DNA of 6,227 nucleotides, from positions 927-7,153 of the forward strand of contig PCVE01000012.1 of NCBI GenBank assembly GCA_002762705.1. The letters are read 5' to 3'. This DNA comes from Candidatus Woesearchaeota archaeon CG11_big_fil_rev_8_21_14_0_20_43_8. Its GTDB lineage: Archaea; Nanobdellota; Nanobdellia; Woesearchaeales; CG08-08-20-14. A program made the translations under genes and the position numbers. The notes beneath the pieces were generated by a model, which saw only the letters and a list, made by a program, of their open reading frames with translations, was not told where the DNA came from and did not search any database. Within the stretch, counting starts at the first letter, position 1. Each line of letters starts with the position of its first letter. This document shows positions 6,101-6,227 of the stretch, one piece after another.

Positions 6101-6196
6101 AGCACATTATCTTCGATGTTCCCATCTGGGATCGACAACCACAATGCGCTTGTGCTTGCGGGTATGGACACTGCATTGAAACTTTATTTCTCATGA
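2..6196 (+). CDS. Giant multidomain surface protein with C-terminal M15 peptidase and alpha/beta-hydrolase (5' partial)
   Basis: One uninterrupted frame of 2064 visible codons ends at TGA 6194-6196. The frame is open to the left edge (codons at 2, 5, 8, 11 and 14 read L-K-I-A-G), so the TTG at 17 is not a credible start and the true N-terminus with any signal peptide lies upstream. Domain order: Fn3-like tail, glycosylation-prone linker, Ig-like domains (one carrying an inserted Fn3), beta-rich domain, hydrophobic helix near residues 650-667, Cys-rich core, second hydrophobic block near 942-1002, long beta-rich region, disulfide-rich module (1515-1554), M15 peptidase (about 1568-1747), and alpha/beta-hydrolase (about 1766-2059). 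Fn3/Ig arrays and many cysteines indicate a protein acting outside the cytoplasm. The likely role is cell-surface adhesion plus envelope hydrolysis; the domains are seen, the role is inferred. There is no frameshift or in-frame stop. The coding call is very secure, the biological function is not. Confidence 0.97.
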   Translation: MKIAGLTADTLYFYEINATDGNNTTMAVNGSFSTINVSVNSTSTTATKSTSSPSSGTLDFTIPAITNLNSLDIIGKAASDSTIQIFVNGQLKGTTTVKSTGEFTLDNVALDTNKQNNTIKVISKEKSGTVTTEEKSILIDTKPPILTIQKFDSKTKQSTFYINGTVNEAVTIYFQIIIADTSYADTPPKITGFNATGGDGTVKLDWNRPNMKNINRYLIYRSDIGLIDQTSDEYYTDKSVNDKTKYTYQVSVEDNLCSEGYRSDAVSATTLGTNITRKTPVLQNSSCQVMGTKSMTANGAFTYRLSLKTGNNTIKITAVDAAGNKATETYMLLSDNDAPTFKNTNLDAITPSYLCQETVRGQLDELSTVYIYLNDATIPSYQTKTDAENKFAINAKFSKSLDLKITTSDFNTTNQPNTQSKLQYGEEKWQNKVKIVAIDEAGNNESETATVVCANCGQGSDWQINIGEITPNEITPRFILDGIGQIGFTYNLTWRGIGDAPTIKDITMGFYPLSDHDTDKYDSDWVRKPINLIKGNNPVIGYVEVPFRRMDPRTGAQNDSMTTYQLENNISMNHYEECLMPGAGCIRLPLMMTIEYGDTGLQKQCWNTEVFIQPPFLNPDSAYIKPFLNASVMAIDAAMQVINKTLTIIRPVTKYTLIACLSLFVVSWLQYISEYMSCAGTGDGSKCECDESGCTTEACTACYQAKKTSMSVAKLQHYVCDRIFCPAAPTFDSFVEDIQKQGKSSKIKTSNCIDYTIDYEKASTKDNCDGSMVPPITKPNPECCEEEYMERWDSSILLMDEFEKSKCLKNPNAEGCSSLGQIFDWAADFSFCGNGEGSGVQFVTGSVCLDDTCKKTVSKSFVVDLDKKKVWLGDKSEVGKVDPATKELVTVKNYVDNLGAQVFDSSDCTKDKKAKNMLVPQTIQGMICPQDSIKKYVADPTSGILRSIQAVCLSAISNYLSKYQAILGLIRACFNTILVTGDGSAGVCKAVLSTYICDFIYYLIKCVQEPTDEGYGVKYDGIKGVFTAMSSATAKIKQGVTDRYGSSNLYQVMFVQKKLIHSLCTAAFTGDWDINWDSLVEEATKIPIDSTVVIAPANRRFMAFNPINGYTTHIYNIGMVVIAGADLTYDVDLVCSNSGNCKDFVGGRCDCMGTSEKVLRVTGQFGNGQLNQGEVIDNAPYVQVKADNTQYANVRYDKVRITYKYKSNSGVETTKTVEESISQVGGSPPNQCKFYFPSGFLCTFLTDADGIAYYTKWPEVVYDNTYTAEGGYYKIGDRIVLKSTVQTLPPSDPSKQNSIKKFAKVTVKNQHNSIVYGPAYFPVSDMTSDNTRLIPEASFKIMTSHFGQYTSSKASCTVNQVSGATSLGLSTVYSTSSAPQMVIIKYEGGKYKACAAEKKVSTAGATLGYQCSGGKEIYTDLVKQSSSQEYQYSNVFFSENKNEVPKTGAATALDCAAVQQQNVDVCPTTPVTWTVQVTLHSGTDNGSISQTPEYYQGKSQDSGELSVKVKCYQDNTTLKCGIGSVLQQQCLCTKGLVMESCNAGSICCATGCRSDGKDCNGNSISGATTTTGCSPITILSSISAAQMKTWYGDPMNMPSANLGTTTFRGKTITMNKKVLPLFDCISKEIDNTCSAADKNYQLTSVSDTRETNTYSGGGISKHLYGIAIDLNPATNPFCYSTPTNQGASGSSKCPTSPSKPEDNIIKDLPQCWIDAMQKYGFLWGGTKQWSMLEAAAKDWGRDSMHFNFYGDPSTIGAVTTTTTPTASTSSLKFDGTYAGYSGYKTSNTPSCNSGQDCMIDFSYNDNLLLSSGSKSSRIWVPSEARTSGGSYPLVVMLHGANTAGVKNLMISSVHDVPSVAKGLIVTNQIKPVIIAAPSQTKDAGASLLWPSSDFDLVTFVNEVEKTLAANNAGVTIDKTSVSVFGHSSAGQQIGYGLFKIAKDSQDGNINSKGVYLKVVGMIDTSSSSVMGSTMKSGFENRKNTDVFGVWQGKSVDSLANAMGVTSTDSSCDSTLYSRCKMNGDGWRVYEAQTSTLSSMFPSGIDNHNALVLAGMDTALKLYFS
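173..433 (+). other. Ig-like surface domain 1
   Basis: Residues about 53-139. The pattern of a Pro-containing opening strand, 'LDIIGKA', 'IQIFVNG', a 'TTTVKSTGEFTL' hairpin, 'NTIKVISK', then a closing 'ILIDTKPP' is characteristic of bacterial/archaeal Ig-like beta-sandwich repeats (glucodextranase-B/Big-like). The 'D-x-x-P-P' end is the usual hinge to the next domain. Such domains act as stalk and adhesion modules and have no catalytic residues. The exact Pfam family cannot be assigned by eye. Confidence 0.72.
434..1018 (+). other. Ig-like domain 2, split by an inserted Fn3 domain
   Basis: The first half (434-553, residues about 140-179) has the opening strands: 'ILTIQKFD', 'STFYINGTVNEAVTIYFQ'. 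The fold then breaks off without its usual 'aDG.F...L..G.NtI.i.A.DaaGN' half. A complete Fn3-like domain follows (554-814). The missing half appears immediately afterwards (815-1018): 'MTANGAFTYRLSLKTGNNTI', 'AVDAAGNKATET', then the hinge 'DNDAP'. Together the two pieces make one ordinary Ig-like repeat, so the Fn3 looks nested inside it. The alternative is two degenerate partial domains on either side of the Fn3; a structure model would decide. A Cys just after the junction (in 'NSSCQ') might pair with the Cys near the end of the Fn3 ('NLCSEG'). Confidence 0.55.
554..814 (+). other. Fibronectin type III domain
   Basis: Residues about 180-266. The features of an Fn3 sandwich occur in order: 'PPKITGFNAT' (A strand), 'GTVKLDWNRP' (B strand with the signature Trp), 'INRYLIYRSD' (C strand, the common 'Y.IYRs' form), 'YYTDKSVNDKTKYTYQVSVED' (the tyrosine corner 'T.Y.Y.V.v.D'), and a final 'SDAVSATTL' (G strand). 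Length of about 87 residues fits the family. The role is adhesion or spacing on the cell surface. It sits inside the surrounding Ig-like domain rather than beside it. Confidence 0.85.
1019..1387 (+). other. Ig-like surface domain 3 ending in a Cys-x-x-Cys edge
   Basis: Residues about 335-457. The chain runs from 'TVRGQLDELSTVYIYLND' through 'TDAENKFAINAKF' to 'KVKIVAIDEAGNNESETATV', an Ig-like repeat with a longer central loop ('TTSDFNTTNQPNTQSK') than usual. It closes with 'VVCANCGQGSDW', where the C-x-x-C followed by a Gly/Trp turn marks the boundary to the next domain. The cysteines could pair with each other or with the Cys in 'YLCQE' at the domain start. Stalk or binding role; nothing suggests catalysis. 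Confidence 0.65.
1388..1849 (+). other. Beta-rich domain of unknown family
   Basis: Residues about 458-611. Strand-like segments alternate: 'QINIGEITP', 'RFILDGIGQIGFTYNLTWRG', 'IKDITMGFYPLSD', 'VIGYVEVPFRRMD', 'IRLPLMMTIEYGD', 'NTEVFIQPPF', with Asp/Asn/Gly-rich loops and three Cys. This looks like a single large extracellular beta-sandwich placed directly before the membrane-proximal helix. Its closing strand 'CIRLPLMMTIEY' plus 'CW.TEVFI' resembles a receptor-like Ig fold edge. I do not recognise a named family, and no catalytic motif is evident. Confidence 0.45.
1850..2017 (+). other. Amphipathic helix and likely transmembrane segment
   Basis: After the Pro-containing 'FLNPDSAYIKPFLN' comes a predicted amphipathic helix ('SVMAIDAAMQVINKTLTIIR') and then a continuous hydrophobic stretch at residues about 650-667 (nt 1964-2017: 'YTLIACLSLFVVSWLQYI'). 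It is about 18 residues, long enough to cross a membrane, with a basic/polar residue before it (K649) and Cys-rich polar sequence after it. It may anchor this giant protein in the membrane. It could instead be one helix of a hairpin with the later hydrophobic block near 2840-3022, or be buried in a helical core. Confidence 0.65.
2033..2188 (+). other. Cysteine cluster and 'VCDRIFCP' motif
   Basis: Directly after the hydrophobic helix, six cysteines fall within 25 residues: C673, C682, C684, C689, C694 and C697 (C-x8-C-x-C-x4-C-x4-C-x2-C). About 15 residues later comes 'HYVCDRIFCPAAP' (C715 and C720). The spacing could hold disulfides or a metal site. From memory, a VCDR-x-x-C-P-type motif recurs in large Woesearchaeota/Pacearchaeota proteins with this architecture, which suggests a conserved core rather than random cysteines. 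That recollection is not verified here. Confidence 0.5.
2189..2839 (+). other. Cys-rich core region of unknown fold
   Basis: Residues about 725-941. It has a charged, probably helical first half ('CCEEEYMERWDSSILLMDEFEKSKCLKNP' region) and a second half with strand-like pieces ('KSFVVDLDKKKVWLG', 'ELVTVKNYVDNLGAQVF'). About a dozen cysteines are spread throughout, including a C-C pair in 'PECCEEE'. No known catalytic motif is visible. It joins the first hydrophobic helix to the second helical block, and probably forms one disulfide-bonded unit with both. Confidence 0.4.
2840..3022 (+). other. Second hydrophobic helical block with 'TGDGSAGVC' turn
   Basis: Residues about 942-1002. Helix 1 ('SIQAVCLSAISNYLSKYQAI') runs into helix 2 ('LGLIRACFNTILV'), then a Gly-rich turn 'TGDGSAGVC', then helix 3 ('KAVLSTYICDFIYYLIKCV'), which is hydrophobic enough for a membrane helix. 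Five cysteines lie on the helices. It is amphipathic rather than uniformly apolar, so it could be a membrane hairpin, a membrane-surface helical bundle, or a soluble core. The sequence around the Gly-rich turn seems familiar from other DPANN giant proteins, a recollection that needs a search. Confidence 0.5.
3023..3466 (+). other. Helical linker and 'NRRFMAFNP' beta domain
   Basis: Residues about 1003-1150. A helical stretch ('VFTAMSSATAKIKQGVTDRY', 'VMFVQKKLIHSLCTAAF') leads to a beta-rich piece starting at 'NRRFMAFNPINGYTTHIYNIG' (N1093 on), followed by strands 'MVVIAGADLTYDVDLVC' and a short Cys-rich tail 'CSNSGNCKDFVGGRCDCMG'. The tail ends like a small disulfide loop (C-x5-C-x8-C-x-C). 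I assign no enzymatic role. It is probably a continuation of the conserved core. Confidence 0.4.
3467..3970 (+). other. Beta-sandwich-like region
   Basis: Residues about 1151-1318. Strands 'EKVLRVTGQFG', 'YVQVKADNTQYANVRYDKVRITYKYKS', 'CKFYFPSGFLCTFLTDADGIAYYT', 'YKIGDRIVLKSTVQT' and 'KFAKVTVKNQHNSIVYGPAYF' alternate with polar loops. Two Cys (in 'QCKFYFPSGFLC') are ten residues apart and could form a hairpin disulfide. It resembles one or two extracellular Ig-type sandwiches, but lacks a recognisable family signature. Confidence 0.4.
3971..4558 (+). other. Low-conservation extracellular region before the enzyme module
   Basis: Residues about 1319-1514. It is Ser/Thr/Gln/Tyr-rich with scattered Cys, and contains two short similar pieces ('QVSGATSLG' and 'VSTAGATLG') flanking 'MVIIKYEGGKYKACAAEKK'. 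A strand-rich end follows: 'TWTVQVTLHSGT' and 'GELSVKVKCYQDNTTLKCG'. It most likely folds as beta structure and serves as a stalk between the core and the C-terminal enzymes. I recognise no family. Confidence 0.35.
4559..4678 (+). other. Compact disulfide-rich module
   Basis: Eight cysteines lie in 40 residues: C1515, C1525, C1527, C1536, C1542, C1543, C1547 and C1554, including the arrangement C-x5-C-C-x3-C-x6-C ('CNAGSICCATGC'). This resembles small knottin/EGF-like disulfide modules, in which an 'x-C-C-x-x-G-C' centre is common. It sits immediately before the peptidase and probably serves as a rigid cap, hinge or binding module. Eight cysteines would allow four disulfides. The specific family is not assignable by eye. 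Confidence 0.55.
4718..5257 (+). other. M15-type zinc peptidase domain (LAS superfamily)
   Basis: Residues about 1568-1747. The zinc-site motif S-x-H-x-x-G-x-A-x-D is exact: S1655, H1657, G1660, A1662, D1664 ('SKHLYGIAIDLNPATNP'). The second part, D-x-x-H-F, is D1737 and H1740 ('DSMHFNF'), giving two His and one Asp as zinc ligands and D1737 as the likely catalytic acid. The 'KYGFLWGG' segment (W1718-G-G) before it and 'FRGKTITMNKKVLPLF' near the start are typical of the M15 branch that includes VanY/CwlK-like and phage endolysin peptidases. R1644 before the zinc motif fits the conserved substrate-binding Arg. Known members cleave D-Ala-D-Ala, L-Ala-D-Glu or related bonds in wall peptides. 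All key residues are present, so the domain looks active. Substrate here is unknown. Confidence 0.9.
5258..5311 (+). other. Thr/Ser-rich interdomain linker
   Basis: Residues about 1748-1765, 'STIGAVTTTTTPTASTSS'. It is a short low-complexity tether of the kind that joins independent catalytic domains in extracellular enzymes, and may be O-glycosylated. It marks a clear boundary between the peptidase and the following hydrolase. Confidence 0.8.
5312..6193 (+). other. Alpha/beta-hydrolase domain (esterase/depolymerase-like)
   Basis: Residues about 1766-2059, to the C-terminus. The core strand and oxyanion segment 'YPLVVMLHGANTAG' (H1833-G1834) is followed by a strand 'PVIIAAPSQ', a helix 'LVTFVNEVEKTLAAN', and the nucleophile elbow 'VSVFGHSSAGQQ' with S1922 as the predicted nucleophile. 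The elbow is G-H-S-S-A-G, not a strict G-x-S-x-G. Candidate acids are D1958 ('VVGMIDTS') or D1991 ('GKSVDSL'). The predicted catalytic His is H2042 in 'DNHNALVLAGMDTAL', close to the end as usual for this fold. The layout resembles feruloyl/acetyl-xylan esterases and polyhydroxybutyrate depolymerase-like proteins. The start carries a Cys pair ('SCNSGQDC'). Substrate cannot be inferred; carbohydrate ester or lipid ester are both possible. Confidence 0.82.
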
Positions 6197-6205
6197 TCAC
6201 ATAAT

Positions 6206-6227
6206 ATGAAACAGAAAAATGGCCTTG
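6206..6227 (+). CDS. Possible start of the next gene (3' truncated by window)
   Basis: An ATG nine bases after the upstream stop opens a frame reading M-K-Q-K-N-G-L up to the right edge. A Lys-rich start like this is common before a signal peptide or membrane helix. There is no Shine-Dalgarno-like sequence in the ten bases before it, which is not unusual in many archaea. Tight spacing on the same strand would imply cotranscription with the giant gene. Seven codons are too few for more than a tentative call. Confidence 0.35.

Noticed and set aside
6197..6227. Transcription terminator after the giant gene
   Set aside because: No hairpin and no T-run is visible in the 31 bases, and a likely start codon follows closely.

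Overview
The window is almost entirely one very long protein gene on the + strand. Its reading frame is already open at the left edge and runs to a TGA at 6194-6196, giving at least 2064 visible codons. Only about 30 bases follow it, and these probably hold the first codons of a second gene. I see no RNA genes, mobile elements, CRISPR arrays or credible minus-strand genes. Residue numbers below count the codon at nt 17 as residue 1; five more codons are visible upstream of it.

The likely source is an uncultivated archaeon of the DPANN type (Woesearchaeota/Pacearchaeota-like). Support comes from mostly AGA/AGG arginine codons, frequent ATA isoleucine codons, an N-glycosylation sequon cluster, repeated 'DAAGN/DEAGN' Ig-like strands, and a Cys-rich, weakly membrane-associated core. 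From memory, motifs such as 'VCDRIFCP', 'TGDGSAGVC' and 'NRRFMAFNP' resemble giant surface proteins seen in those genomes. No search could be run, so the lineage is an inference.

The protein reads as follows. (1) The tail of a fibronectin III-like domain, then a sequon-dense Ser/Thr linker (2-172). (2) An Ig-like domain (173-433), then a second Ig-like domain that appears to be split by an inserted Fn3 domain (434-1018), then a third Ig-like domain (1019-1387). (3) A beta-rich domain of unknown family (1388-1849). (4) A hydrophobic helix (1964-2017), followed by a Cys-rich core and a second helical, hydrophobic block (2033-3022). (5) A long beta-rich, Cys-containing stretch (3023-4558) and a compact disulfide-rich module (4559-4678). 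(6) Two hydrolase domains in tandem: an M15-type (LAS-fold) zinc peptidase (4718-5257), then, after a Thr-rich linker, an alpha/beta-hydrolase of esterase type (5312-6193).

The most interesting point is this end. A giant surface or secreted archaeal protein has adhesin-like domains toward the N-terminus, a membrane-proximal core, and a C-terminal tip with a peptidase of a wall-crosspeptide-cleaving superfamily plus an esterase-like hydrolase. Because DPANN archaea generally lack peptidoglycan, such a tip would suit attack on, or entry through, the envelope of another cell. That role is inference; the domain motifs are directly visible.
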